Assembly: GCA_945876035.1 (NCBI GenBank)
Contig: CAMCMU010000016.1
Coordinates: 1-64,000, forward strand
Source: Schlesneria paludicola DSM 18645
Lineage (GTDB): Bacteria > Planctomycetota > Planctomycetia > Planctomycetales > Planctomycetaceae
Length of the DNA: 64,000 nucleotides
Reading direction: 5' to 3'
Position 1 is the stretch's first letter. Each line of letters opens with the position of its first letter. The notes under the pieces are model-generated. The model worked only from the letters and a program-made list of their open reading frames with translations. It did no database searches and was not told the origin of the DNA. Shown here one piece after another: positions 40,528 to 49,330 of the stretch. The translations under genes and the position numbers were made by a program.

Positions 40528-43101
40528 ATGCAAATTCAGTTGAATCAGCCTGTTTTCTGTCGGCAGACTCTCCTTGGGGTTTTGGCTTTCGGAGCGTGGA
40601 TGGCAAGTCAGTTACAGGCGGCGCCGGCCACGGGACGATTTATCGACAAAGTCTTTCGCGATGACTCGGGCGAGCACAAGTACGTTGTTTTTGTTCCGGC
40701 AGCCTATCGCGCAGACACACCATCACCGGCGATCGTGTTTCTGCACGGCGCGGGCGAACGGGGAAACGAGAATCGCATGCCACTCACGGTGGGACTCGCC
40801 CCATTCGTGCAAGCACGAGCTCAGACCTTTCCATTCATTGTCATTTTCCCTCAGTGCGAAACGACTGACGGTCGAATTCTCGAATCGTGGCAGAGCAATT
40901 CCGCCGACGGCCGACGTGTCTTGGCTATTCTTGAGGCGGCAGAGAAGGACTATCGAATTGATGAGCGTCGCGTGGTGTTGACGGGTTGGTCGATGGGAGG
41001 TTACGGAGCGTGGAGCCTTGCCGCTGCGGAGCCGTCTCGATGGTCGGCCGTTGTTCCCCTTGCGGGAGGTGGTGATATCAGCCGAGCCGCGTCTCTAAAA
41101 AATGTGAATCTCTGGTGTTTTCATGGCGGGAAAGATGTGCTCGTGAGTGTGGAGGAAAGTCGTCGGATGGTCGAGGCCGTAAAGTCAGCGGGTGGAAATC
41201 CTCATTACACGGAACTTCCGGAAATGGGACACGATATCAGCGAAGCGGTCTACGGAAACGACGCATTGGTCGAATGGATGCTTGCTCCCCAAACAAAACC
41301 TACCGATTTAGGACCACTCACCGTCAAGCCCGTTGCAGCGATCAATGTTCCATTTGTTCCCGCCGTCGAAATGCCGGAAGCCGTTGGATTTCGCCTTGGC
41401 AACGATGCTCTAGCCGCTCTGGCGTATGCGATTCCCCAAAAGATTCCCAAAAATCTCCTCGCCGGATCGCTGGCCGATATGTATGACAGTACGAATGTCC
41501 AAGGGAGGCAGTTCAGCATTCAATTCTCAGGAATTTCGTACAGCGGCTCCGTGCAAAGGGTCCTCGTGAAGGGACTCGGTCGTGACAGGCTGTCTGTCCA
41601 GATTGGAATTCGGGATGTGGCGTTGATCATCGGTGGAACTTACGTCACCGGGGCGAGTCACGCTGCTCAAGCCGGTCCCATCTCGATCATCATCGGACAG
41701 CGTTACCCCGTCTGGCTTAATCTTGAGGTTACTCCCTCTATTGTGGATCGGAAGATTCGTCTGAAATCGATCGGTGCGAGCTTTCAGATTCCGGATGACA
41801 ACTGGTATGTCACCAGTCCCGCCGGTGTATCAACGCAAGGGTTTGGAATGACCGAAGGGGCTGTCTCGAGCGGTCTGACCAACGGTCTCTATGGGAGCAA
41901 GGGACGTATTGAGAACGAGGTCCGTGCCATCGCACCCGGTCTCGTGAAGCAGCTCGAAGAATTCCTGATCGTTCCCAATACCGAAACGACATTGTCAGGC
42001 TTCTGGCCTTTACCCATCACGCAGCCTCGGTTGAAAATCTATCCTGAGCATATTGCAACGGACGAAAATGGGGTCACGCTCGTTGTCGGTTTGACGGCTG
42101 GCAGTCTGAATCCGTTTGTTCCGTCTGCGCCGTTAAAGCAGATCGCTCCCTTGGGGATATCGCTCACAAACATGGCCTCGGATAAGGCATTTCACCTTTC
42201 GATTGCCCCTCAAATATTGGAACCGCTGACTCAAATGGTCGTCGAAACAGACCTGACAAAGCTGGATCTGCTCGACATTCCAGAACCGCTGTTTGCTAAG
42301 CTGGCCGATCGCTCAAACTTGCAGGTGCTGATTCCCGATTTGAAACGGTACGGAGACTCCCTGCAGGTGCGTTCGACCTTGCGCATTGTCAATCCGTTGC
42401 AGATTGGTTCGACGTCACTTCCGGCATCCGAGGGGGGGGTGAAGCCATTTGAGTTGAAGGTTCCCGGGCTTAAAATTCGGGTGGCCATCAAGACCGATGC
42501 AAATCAGTCTCAGTGGCAACCGTGTGTCGATTTTGACTTGAACGTTTCCGAGATGATCTCGGTGTCTTTGCGCAAGCCGACCCATGATCTCAGGCGGATT
42601 CACCGTAACCGCCTGACGGCATCGACGATCCACGGAACCGCTCATTTCGTGGAGGGCTATCCGACAAAAGATCGAACGATCCATGCGGCGGCCTATACCG
42701 AGCAGTTTCTGGCAAGTTGGCAGGCGTACAACGCGGGAGAAATGGTCTCGGAAACAGATGTTCCAGACTTGATTTTCGGGGGCGCCAAGCTCCGACTCGA
42801 TGCGATCGACTGGAACGCACCCGCCCTCGATGTCTCCTTTCATCTGGCACACATCAAACTCACGAATCTCTCCCCAGAAAATTTCGCCTATGAGACAAAG
42901 GCCCCCACAGGCGACTGGGGCGAAACGTTGACCTTGAAACCGGGCGATTCCCATGAGTTCGAGCTTCCGTACCCGCTGACCTATCGCCACGGTGGTTCAA
43001 GCGGTTCGGAGTTCTATACCTTGCCGGTCGGGTCACACTCCGAATTTCGGGTTCCTTTGACAGGTGGCTCCCCAAAACTTTTCGCCGCCAAAAAGCCCTG
43101 A
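40528..43101 (+). CDS. Secreted alpha/beta hydrolase with large unassigned C-terminal part
   Basis: An 857-residue exported protein. Residues 1-32 are a signal peptide. Residues 35-275 are an alpha/beta hydrolase of the esterase / PHB-depolymerase-like type: HGAGERGN oxyanion region near 73, nucleophile in GWSMGGYG (Ser155), Asp203 and His235 (MGHDI). The remaining 580 residues are not a hydrolase: they alternate short amphipathic strands and contain two or more similar beta-rich stretches (about 285-430 and 455-600), somewhat like tubular lipid-binding (TULIP) proteins. That last comparison is only an impression. GAAGGAA lies five nt before the ATG. It converges on hisD and seems monocistronic. 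Confidence 0.75.
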   Translation: MQIQLNQPVFCRQTLLGVLAFGAWMASQLQAAPATGRFIDKVFRDDSGEHKYVVFVPAAYRADTPSPAIVFLHGAGERGNENRMPLTVGLAPFVQARAQTFPFIVIFPQCETTDGRILESWQSNSADGRRVLAILEAAEKDYRIDERRVVLTGWSMGGYGAWSLAAAEPSRWSAVVPLAGGGDISRAASLKNVNLWCFHGGKDVLVSVEESRRMVEAVKSAGGNPHYTELPEMGHDISEAVYGNDALVEWMLAPQTKPTDLGPLTVKPVAAINVPFVPAVEMPEAVGFRLGNDALAALAYAIPQKIPKNLLAGSLADMYDSTNVQGRQFSIQFSGISYSGSVQRVLVKGLGRDRLSVQIGIRDVALIIGGTYVTGASHAAQAGPISIIIGQRYPVWLNLEVTPSIVDRKIRLKSIGASFQIPDDNWYVTSPAGVSTQGFGMTEGAVSSGLTNGLYGSKGRIENEVRAIAPGLVKQLEEFLIVPNTETTLSGFWPLPITQPRLKIYPEHIATDENGVTLVVGLTAGSLNPFVPSAPLKQIAPLGISLTNMASDKAFHLSIAPQILEPLTQMVVETDLTKLDLLDIPEPLFAKLADRSNLQVLIPDLKRYGDSLQVRSTLRIVNPLQIGSTSLPASEGGVKPFELKVPGLKIRVAIKTDANQSQWQPCVDFDLNVSEMISVSLRKPTHDLRRIHRNRLTASTIHGTAHFVEGYPTKDRTIHAAAYTEQFLASWQAYNAGEMVSETDVPDLIFGGAKLRLDAIDWNAPALDVSFHLAHIKLTNLSPENFAYETKAPTGDWGETLTLKPGDSHEFELPYPLTYRHGGSSGSEFYTLPVGSHSEFRVPLTGGSPKLFAAKKP

Positions 43102-43141
43102 TTTTCGAGGACCTGTGATCGGCACAATGTCCCCTCAGAAG

Positions 43142-43163
43142 TCACAACAGGTCCCCGTTGTGA
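43142..43163. terminator. Hairpin between convergent genes
   Basis: A 7-bp perfect stem (43142-43148 with 43157-43163, 8-nt loop) lies in the 113-nt gap between the hydrolase and hisD ends. Neither strand shows a T-run, so it is at best a weak bidirectional terminator. Confidence 0.35.
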
Positions 43164-43214
43164 TAGGAGTTGCCCTGTGGAGGGTCAGCACCTTGGACAA
43201 CGGAGTCGCAACAA

Positions 43215-44582
43215 TTACGTGTCTTCCAGGCGGATCTTGACGCTGGCACTGTGTGCCGTCAGGCCCTCGACTTCGGCAAGACGGCATAAGTCATCGGCGG
43301 CATCGTCGAGGGCATCACGGTTGTAGCAGATGACGCTGCTTCGTTTGAGAAAATCATTGACACACAGGCCGTTTGCAAATCGAGCCGTTCCCCCTGTCGG
43401 CAGAACGTGTGACGGTCCGGCAATGTAGTCTCCGACGGCGACGGGTGTGTTGTGGCCCAGAAAAATGGCCCCCGCATTTTGAATCTTTCCAAGGATTGAC
43501 TCCGGATCATTCGTGGAAATATGTAAATGCTCGGGTGCCAGCAAGTTGGTCAGCTCAATCGCTTGTGCCGCATCTTTTGTCAGGATCAATGCGCCATAGT
43601 CGTTAAGACTGGCAAGTGCCAGATCTCCCCGTGGCAGGTTTGCCAGCTGCCGGGTCAATTCCTTGCGGACCTCTTCAATCAGCGGACCATGCCACGTCAT
43701 GAGCACCGAGGAACCCGGATTATGCTCTGCTTGCGACAACAAATCAGCGGCCACAAGTTTTGCGTCTGCCGAATCATCCGCCAGCAGAACGATTTCACTG
43801 GGACCTGCGATGCTGTCGATATCCACGTCGCCGAAAACGTACTGTTTTGCCAAAGCGACAAACAAATTGCCCGGGCCAACAATCTTGTCCACTCGCGGAA
43901 GGCCTTGGACTCCATAAGCCATGGCAGCGACGGCCTGCGCACCACCAACCCGATAGACCTCGGTAATTCCGACTTCCGCACACGTTGCAAGCATGGCCGG
44001 ATTGTATCCCCCGAATTCGGTGGGTGGCACGACAACCGCAATTTCTTTGACACCGGCGACTTTCGCCGGAATCGCCGTCATCAAAACGGTCGATGGATAG
44101 GCTGCTGATCCACCAGGAACACAAATACCGACGCGTTTCAGCGGCAAATAGCGTTGCCGCAACTCAACGCGACTCGTTCCATTCTGTCTCACCAGCCGGA
44201 CGTCTTCGTGCAAAATCGCCTGTTGAAACTCCGTGATGTTTCCGATGATCGTTCGCAGCGTATGAAGCAATGCAGGACTGGCAGCCGCCTGCGCGGCGGC
44301 CAGTTCTTCTGTGCTGACCCGCATGCTGTCCAGTGTCAACTCCTTCTGATCCAGTCGAGATGTGTATTCCAGCAACGCCTCCAAGCCACGATCACGTACC
44401 TCCGAACAAATCCGTTGTACGACAGCGCGTGGAGAGAGCGGCTCGCCAAACAAGGCGATGGTCCGCTGCCGGCCGGCTGCCGAGACGATGTCGCCACGAG
44501 GACTCAACTTCCGTCGCAACTCAGCTAACGTCGCCTGGGGATCCTCCGTCAGGCAATCAATTGTCAAAATATTCAAATTCAC
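43215..44582 (-). CDS. hisD: Histidinol dehydrogenase
   Basis: A 455-residue zinc enzyme that oxidises L-histidinol to L-histidine, the last two steps of histidine synthesis. It has the family segments VGICVPGGSAAYPSTVLM, IAGPSEIVLLAD, LLSQAEHNPGS (zinc-binding Gln and His), LLAPEHLHI (catalytic Glu-His) and GPSHVLPTGGTARF. The start is GTG at 44582 with AAGGA six nt upstream; this gives the normal length, and the upstream frame to 44684 is discarded. No other his gene is nearby. It diverges from the threonine aldolase gene, with 222 nt between the two starts. Confidence 0.96.
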   Translation of the reverse strand: MNLNILTIDCLTEDPQATLAELRRKLSPRGDIVSAAGRQRTIALFGEPLSPRAVVQRICSEVRDRGLEALLEYTSRLDQKELTLDSMRVSTEELAAAQAAASPALLHTLRTIIGNITEFQQAILHEDVRLVRQNGTSRVELRQRYLPLKRVGICVPGGSAAYPSTVLMTAIPAKVAGVKEIAVVVPPTEFGGYNPAMLATCAEVGITEVYRVGGAQAVAAMAYGVQGLPRVDKIVGPGNLFVALAKQYVFGDVDIDSIAGPSEIVLLADDSADAKLVAADLLSQAEHNPGSSVLMTWHGPLIEEVRKELTRQLANLPRGDLALASLNDYGALILTKDAAQAIELTNLLAPEHLHISTNDPESILGKIQNAGAIFLGHNTPVAVGDYIAGPSHVLPTGGTARFANGLCVNDFLKRSSVICYNRDALDDAADDLCRLAEVEGLTAHSASVKIRLEDT

Positions 44583-44804
44583 AATAGTTCCTTGTTGTGT
44601 TTCCGCCTCGATCTTTTTGCCACAACGGATTGAGCGATCGCCTTGATGGCCGTGTCGGATCTGCAAGATGTCGACGGTCGTCATCCAACGACAAGGGATG
44701 TTATATTATAATGCCGAAGCGGACTTTTCTCACGCGTGCAATCACTGACTCGTACAACTTTAACTCGAGACGAATTCCATGTGGGACAAGGGAGCAACCA
44801 AGCA

Positions 44805-45890
44805 ATGACATCCGAGATAATTGACTTACGCAGTGATACGGCCACGAAACCAACCGCAGGAATGCGGCGGGCGATTTTCGAAGCCGAAGTCGGCGACGAT
44901 TCTTTGGGCGAAGATCCCACCGTGAACCACCTCGAAGAGATCGTCTGCGAACTGCTCGGCAAGGAGGCTGCCGTGTTCAATTGTTCGGGGACGCAGTCGA
45001 ACCAAATGGCCATCCGCGCTCATTGCGATCAGGGAGACGAATTTCTCATCAACGAAACGGGGCATATCGTCAATTATGAAGCGGGCGGAGCCGCCGCGCT
45101 CAGCGGTGTTTCGGCGAGAATCCTTCGCGGGGAGGGAGGATTGCTGGACATCGCCGATCTGGAAGGAACAGTCCGGCCAAAAAAAATGAACTACTGCGTC
45201 ACGCGGCTTGTCTGTGTGGAAAATACAACCAATCATGGTGGCGGTCGTGCTTGGCCCTTGGAGCAAATGAATCGCGTTGCCACCTGGGCTCACCAAGAGG
45301 GTTTAAAGGTTCATGTCGATGGGGCGAGGCTTTTCAATGCCTGTGTCGCAAAAAATTATTCCGCGAGGGAGTTTGTCGCACAAGCGGATTCGGTGTCGCT
45401 CTGTTTTTCGAAGGGGCTTGGATGTCCGATGGGTTCGATGCTCGCCGGAGACGCCGCGACCATGCACCGCGCTCGTCGAGCAAGAAAATTGTTTGGAGGA
45501 GCACTGCGACAGGCTGGCATGATGGCTGCCGCGGCAATCTACGCCTTGGAACATCACATCTCGCGTTTAACGGAAGATCACAACAATGCACGTTTTTTTG
45601 CCGAACAACTCGCGGGAATCCAAGGTATCACGATTGATCTGGAAATTGTTGAATCGAATATCGTCTTCTTCGAAATTGATCCGAAGTATGGATCTTCGTC
45701 GCAGTTGTGCGAACAGCTGATGGCCCGAAATGTCAAAGTGGGACCATTCGGACCACAGCGTTTGCGTGCCTGTACACATCTTGACGTAACTCGTGAACAA
45801 ATTCAGCACGCGGCAATGGCGGTACGAGAATGCGTCAAAGAAGGCTCTGCCCAGACCGGGAGGGTCGCTCAGTTTGCCGGCAGTTACTAG
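44805..45890 (+). CDS. ltaE: Low-specificity L-threonine aldolase
   Basis: A 361-residue PLP enzyme, fold type I, cleaving L-threonine or L-allo-threonine to glycine and acetaldehyde. The start MTSEIIDLRSDTATKPTAGM, VDGAR (171-175) and the PLP lysine in FSKGLGCPMGS (Lys203) are all present. GGGAG lies upstream of the ATG at 44805; the longer frame from 44736 has no homology. The family also includes other beta-hydroxy amino acid aldolases, so substrate range is not certain. Confidence 0.93.
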   Translation: MTSEIIDLRSDTATKPTAGMRRAIFEAEVGDDSLGEDPTVNHLEEIVCELLGKEAAVFNCSGTQSNQMAIRAHCDQGDEFLINETGHIVNYEAGGAAALSGVSARILRGEGGLLDIADLEGTVRPKKMNYCVTRLVCVENTTNHGGGRAWPLEQMNRVATWAHQEGLKVHVDGARLFNACVAKNYSAREFVAQADSVSLCFSKGLGCPMGSMLAGDAATMHRARRARKLFGGALRQAGMMAAAAIYALEHHISRLTEDHNNARFFAEQLAGIQGITIDLEIVESNIVFFEIDPKYGSSSQLCEQLMARNVKVGPFGPQRLRACTHLDVTREQIQHAAMAVRECVKEGSAQTGRVAQFAGSY

Positions 45891-45984
45891 GCCAAAGACC
45901 GTCGGTTAGAGCATCGTCGTGCAAGTTCCGCCGATCCCGTTCCGAGCGACGGTTCCATTCGGACGTTGTCTCGCCGGATCACGG

Positions 45985-47160
45985 TCAGAGGCCCGCACAA
46001 AATCGGTAATAGACCTCTGCCGCCTGCCGCAGTTGAGCAATCTCAATCCATTCGTCTTTGGTGTGCGCTTGTGCGATGTTACCCGGCCCACAAACGACAG
46101 AGGGAATATTGGCTTTTGCAAAACGAGAGGCGTGCGTTCCATAGGGAACACCGACAACCTGCCGCGGACCGGCGACCTGCAAGATGGTCCGCTGCAGACT
46201 CTCCGCGAGTTCCCCATTCCGGTCATCTCCAAGAGGCGCACTCGCAGCGTATGGCGCGTCGTGAATCAACTCGAAATCGACTCGTGCTCGCAGATATTCG
46301 ATAATTTCGTCCTGCACCGATTGGTTGTCCTCGCCAGGAATAACGCGACGGTCGATATCGATGACGCAGCTGTCGGGGACGATGTTGACGCTGCTTCCCC
46401 CGGAGATCAATCCCACACTAAGGGTCGCCGGGCCACAAAGCGGGTGGGCGGGTCTCGACCCAGGGAGCCGAGCGGCATAATCTTCGAGCAGCGTGACGAC
46501 ACGAGCCATTCGGTAAATGGCGTTCATCCCTTCTGTGGGACGGGCACTGTGGCAGGCTCGTCCTTCTGTGCGAAGTTGCCAACGTGTCACTCCGCGATGT
46601 GCGACGACAATGTCGAGTTCGGTCGGTTCCGCCACAATGGCCACATCAGGAGCCTGCGGGCAAAGCCGATAAGAGGCAGAACCGGGACTCCAACTTCCCA
46701 CGAGATGATTGATCCCCAGACTGGTTGCTTCTTCGTCACATGTCATCGACAGGACAACGTTGGCCATGCCCGCCGGTCGTTCCTGAGAGAGTCGCGTAAC
46801 CGCCGCCAGCATGGCCGCAAGTCCCCCCTTCACGTCGCACGAACCTCGACCGTAGACGCGTCCCTCTTTTTCGACCGGATCGAACGGCGCAATCGTCATT
46901 CCATCGATGGGAACCGTATCCTGATGCGCATCCAATAAAATGGTCCTTGTCGCCCTCGTCGAGTCGAGTCGAGTGACAACGTTGGCTCGGCCGGGAGCGA
47001 CTTCAAGCACATCACACGGTAATCCCATCCGCTTCAAATACTGAGCCAGATACTCCGTCAATCGTCCCTCAAAAAAATCGCATCCGGCAACGACGCGTCC
47101 CATGGGGTTCACGCTGGGGATGGCAATCAAGTCTTTCAAAATCGGCAAGGGATCGGCCAT
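45985..47160 (-). CDS. M20 family acetylornithine/succinyl-diaminopimelate deacylase
   Basis: A 391-residue two-zinc amidohydrolase. Metal ligands are in order: H79 in LLDAHQD with D81, D109 in GRGSCDVKGG, and the catalytic E143-E144 in CDEEATSLG. The dimerisation domain lies in the middle. The fold is that of ArgE, DapE and carboxypeptidase G2, so it could hydrolyse N-acetylornithine or N-succinyl-diaminopimelate; I cannot choose on sequence. The start at 47160 has GAGAG upstream. It is convergent with ltaE. Confidence 0.9.
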   Translation of the reverse strand: MADPLPILKDLIAIPSVNPMGRVVAGCDFFEGRLTEYLAQYLKRMGLPCDVLEVAPGRANVVTRLDSTRATRTILLDAHQDTVPIDGMTIAPFDPVEKEGRVYGRGSCDVKGGLAAMLAAVTRLSQERPAGMANVVLSMTCDEEATSLGINHLVGSWSPGSASYRLCPQAPDVAIVAEPTELDIVVAHRGVTRWQLRTEGRACHSARPTEGMNAIYRMARVVTLLEDYAARLPGSRPAHPLCGPATLSVGLISGGSSVNIVPDSCVIDIDRRVIPGEDNQSVQDEIIEYLRARVDFELIHDAPYAASAPLGDDRNGELAESLQRTILQVAGPRQVVGVPYGTHASRFAKANIPSVVCGPGNIAQAHTKDEWIEIAQLRQAAEVYYRFCAGL

Positions 47161-47640
47161 GATGCTCTCTTTCGCCTCGTATGAGATGAGTACTGCTTCT
47201 GGAAATGGGGTCTCGTCGGAGGCCACGGTTCTTCTGAGGCGACCTCGCTATTCGGCACACAGGCCGTGGAGTTATCTCCCCGAGTTGGAATGCCGGCCGT
47301 CGATGCGATCGACGAATGCCAACGAGAGAGGCTATTCGACGACGGCCGTGACCGCAAATCATCAACGTGGGGGGACGATGATTTACAGGCACGGCAGCTG
47401 ACGCGAGTCTCACCGTTCCGAAAAACGACATCCGAGGCACGTCGTTTTTTGAGCATCGGCAGCAAGACTTGTCAGGGAATCCGATCCGGTCGAACTTCCG
47501 ACGTCGGCTCGCCCCTCAGCCCGTTCAAAGCCCGGCGGGGTGTTGCTGAAAAGGCAGAGACAGAGCCGCGCGTGAATGCGATTTGAAAATGTGAACGTTG
47601 ACTCTTCAACGCCGCTCAGCTTTGCCATCGCAGGGGGATA
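47161..47640. other. Intergenic, upstream of the retron-like locus
   Basis: No gene recognised on either strand. It contains one strong hairpin (47421-47450) and leads into the structured segment starting near 47641. Confidence 0.45.
47421..47450. terminator. Bidirectional terminator-like hairpin
   Basis: A perfect 9-bp stem (47421-47429 with 47441-47449, 11-nt loop) has A-runs on one side and T-runs on the other, so it could act on either strand. It could insulate the retron-like locus from upstream transcription. Confidence 0.5.
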
Positions 47641-47657
47641 GCGATAAGATACATCGC

Positions 47658-47836
47658 GCCGACTCGTCGGTCGCACAAGCTCGATTCGCGCGTCCTTGAT
47701 GCGGACGTGTCGAATGCTGCGGGGATACCCCGCGGTCGCTGAAATGTTCTTGATTCGTGGTGTGAATTGCTGACGTGGTGGACCACACCACATCAACAAT
47801 TCGCTACAGGATCGGTTGTGCGGCTCACGGGTCGGC
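47658..47836 (+). ncRNA. Candidate retron msr-msd RNA
   Basis: As plus-strand RNA this 179-nt segment folds into one closed domain. Closing stem: 47658-47678 with 47816-47836, 21 positions, of which 17 are Watson-Crick, 3 are G-U and 1 is C-C. Inside are three hairpins: 47684-47715 (5 + 5 bp around a small internal loop), 47717-47735 (8 bp, 3-nt loop) and 47762-47804 (19 positions with two C-A mismatches, 5-nt loop). In a retron the closing stem is a1/a2, the G just after a1 (47679) is the branch G, the short hairpins are msr and the long one is the template msd. The two C-A mismatches become G-T pairs in the DNA copy. The RT gene starts 114 nt downstream on the same strand. A further small hairpin (47641-47657) lies just outside. 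All pairing was done by eye, with no energies. Confidence 0.6.
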
Positions 47837-47950
47837 CACGTTTTGTGTGTTGAGTTGTTGTTCGGATTTCATTGATTTCGCATCTTGTAATGTGTGCGGC
47901 GATTCATTCTACCAAGAACTGTTTCCCAGCAAGTCCCGGGATGTGAGTAC

Positions 47951-49321
47951 ATGGCGTTCTTCGCAGGGTTGCTCCGCTGGCTTGGCTGGAACCTAGCCCC
48001 TGCCAATTCGCAAGAGGATCGCTCGGCGGCGCAGTCTCGTGCCGGTCAATCCGATCCTGTGGGTGGTCAACCGGACAGAGAAAAGAAAACAACATCCGTC
48101 ACTTCGACGGATGGCCGAGTCTGTGCACACACTCGTTCACAGCGTCGTCCACAACTCTACGCCACCCGATCCGCCAAGCCTCGAAAAGACGCTGTCCGAT
48201 TGAGATCGGACGTTTTAGAGGTGTCTGGTGCCGCACCCTATCGATACGCCCGTTTTGGGTCGGGCACAGGTCGACATCTCGACCTGAGTCAGGACGGAAA
48301 GGAAGGCCGTTTGCGGCAACGCGGGCTCCCGATATTTCACACTCCCGAGGAATTAGCTGAGTGGTTGGGGCTTCCGCTGAAAAAAGTTGCTTGGTTGGTC
48401 CATCGATTCACCGACGGGCGACCCGCCAGCCTGGATCAGGCACACTATCATTTCAGTTGGCGAAAGAAGAATGCGGGCGGGTGGCGACTCATTGAATCAC
48501 CCAAGCAGACATTAAAATATGCTCAAAATAAGATTCTTCGCGAAATTCTTGATCACGTCCCAGCCCATGCGGCGGCTCATGGTTTTGTGTGCGGAAAGTC
48601 CATTCTGACGAATGCTCGGCCTCATGTGGGACAGGCGACGCTGTTAAAGTTGGACCTCGCTAATTTTTATGCGACGGTCGGATTTTCTCGCGTGACGGCG
48701 CTGTTTCGTTCGCTCGGTTATTCCCGTGAAGCCGGGATTTGGCTGGCGCTCCTGACGACATCTGCCATCCCGGGAAACATGGCCTTTCCCGGTCAGGATC
48801 CGTATGCCTTCGAGCCCTATTTGCGTCGGCATTTGCCCCAAGGGGCATCGACATCCCCCGTCTTAGCGAATTTGTCGGCCTACCGACTCGACATCCGATT
48901 GGCGGGATTGTCGAAGTCGTTCGGTGCCAGTTACACGCGTTATGCCGACGATTTAGCAATTTCGGGGCCCGCGGAATTTGCACACGGCCTTAGACTTTTC
49001 ATTCCACTGGTACAGCAAATTATTCGCCAAGAACGTTTTCGTTCGAATCACTCTAAACGCCGAGTCCTACGGGCAAATCAAAGGCAGTCGATTGCCGGGG
49101 TGGTAGTGAATGAACGGATTAATATTGCTCGCGAACACTTCGATCGACTCAAAGCCATATTGACCAACTGTGTTCGACAGGGACCGTCCACGCAGAACCG
49201 CGAGAACGTTGCCGATCTCAAGTCACATCTTCGAGGTCGCGTTGCACACGTGCAACAATTGAACCCCACACGGGGTGAAAATCTGCTGAGACTCTTCAAC
49301 CGCATTGATTGGAGCCATTGA
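47951..49321 (+). CDS. Retron-type reverse transcriptase
   Basis: A 456-residue RNA-directed DNA polymerase. An N-terminal extension of about 120 residues has no recognised domain. The RT core has: GWRLIESPKQTLKYAQ (about 177-192), GFVCGKSILTNARPH (211-225) with the retron region X motif NAxxH at 221-225, motif A LDLANFY with catalytic Asp235, LPQGASTSPVLAN (295-307) and the YADD box at 331-334 (Asp333, Asp334). Retron region Y normally has VTG; here it reads IAG at 381-383, followed by VVVN. No maturase or endonuclease domain is present, which argues against a group II intron. The pattern is closest to myxobacterial-type retron RTs, which also carry N-terminal extensions. The start at 47951 was chosen over an in-frame ATG at 47894, because the latter lies closer to the structured RNA; the support is weak. 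Confidence 0.85.
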   Translation: MAFFAGLLRWLGWNLAPANSQEDRSAAQSRAGQSDPVGGQPDREKKTTSVTSTDGRVCAHTRSQRRPQLYATRSAKPRKDAVRLRSDVLEVSGAAPYRYARFGSGTGRHLDLSQDGKEGRLRQRGLPIFHTPEELAEWLGLPLKKVAWLVHRFTDGRPASLDQAHYHFSWRKKNAGGWRLIESPKQTLKYAQNKILREILDHVPAHAAAHGFVCGKSILTNARPHVGQATLLKLDLANFYATVGFSRVTALFRSLGYSREAGIWLALLTTSAIPGNMAFPGQDPYAFEPYLRRHLPQGASTSPVLANLSAYRLDIRLAGLSKSFGASYTRYADDLAISGPAEFAHGLRLFIPLVQQIIRQERFRSNHSKRRVLRANQRQSIAGVVVNERINIAREHFDRLKAILTNCVRQGPSTQNRENVADLKSHLRGRVAHVQQLNPTRGENLLRLFNRIDWSH

Positions 49322-49330
49322 AATTTTGAG

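Noticed and set aside
45919-46938. Plus-strand open frame of 339 codons
   Set aside because: It is antisense to the M20 deacylase, whose metal ligands are all present; the antisense protein looks like nothing known.
47639-47642. TAGC just before the 5' hairpin as the retron branch site
   Set aside because: No complement of the preceding bases exists downstream to act as a2; the G at 47679 after the 21-position stem fits better.
47951-49321. Group II intron or diversity-generating retroelement as the source of the RT
   Set aside because: No maturase or endonuclease domain, no intron domain V hairpin and no template/variable repeat pair were seen; NAxxH fits a retron better.
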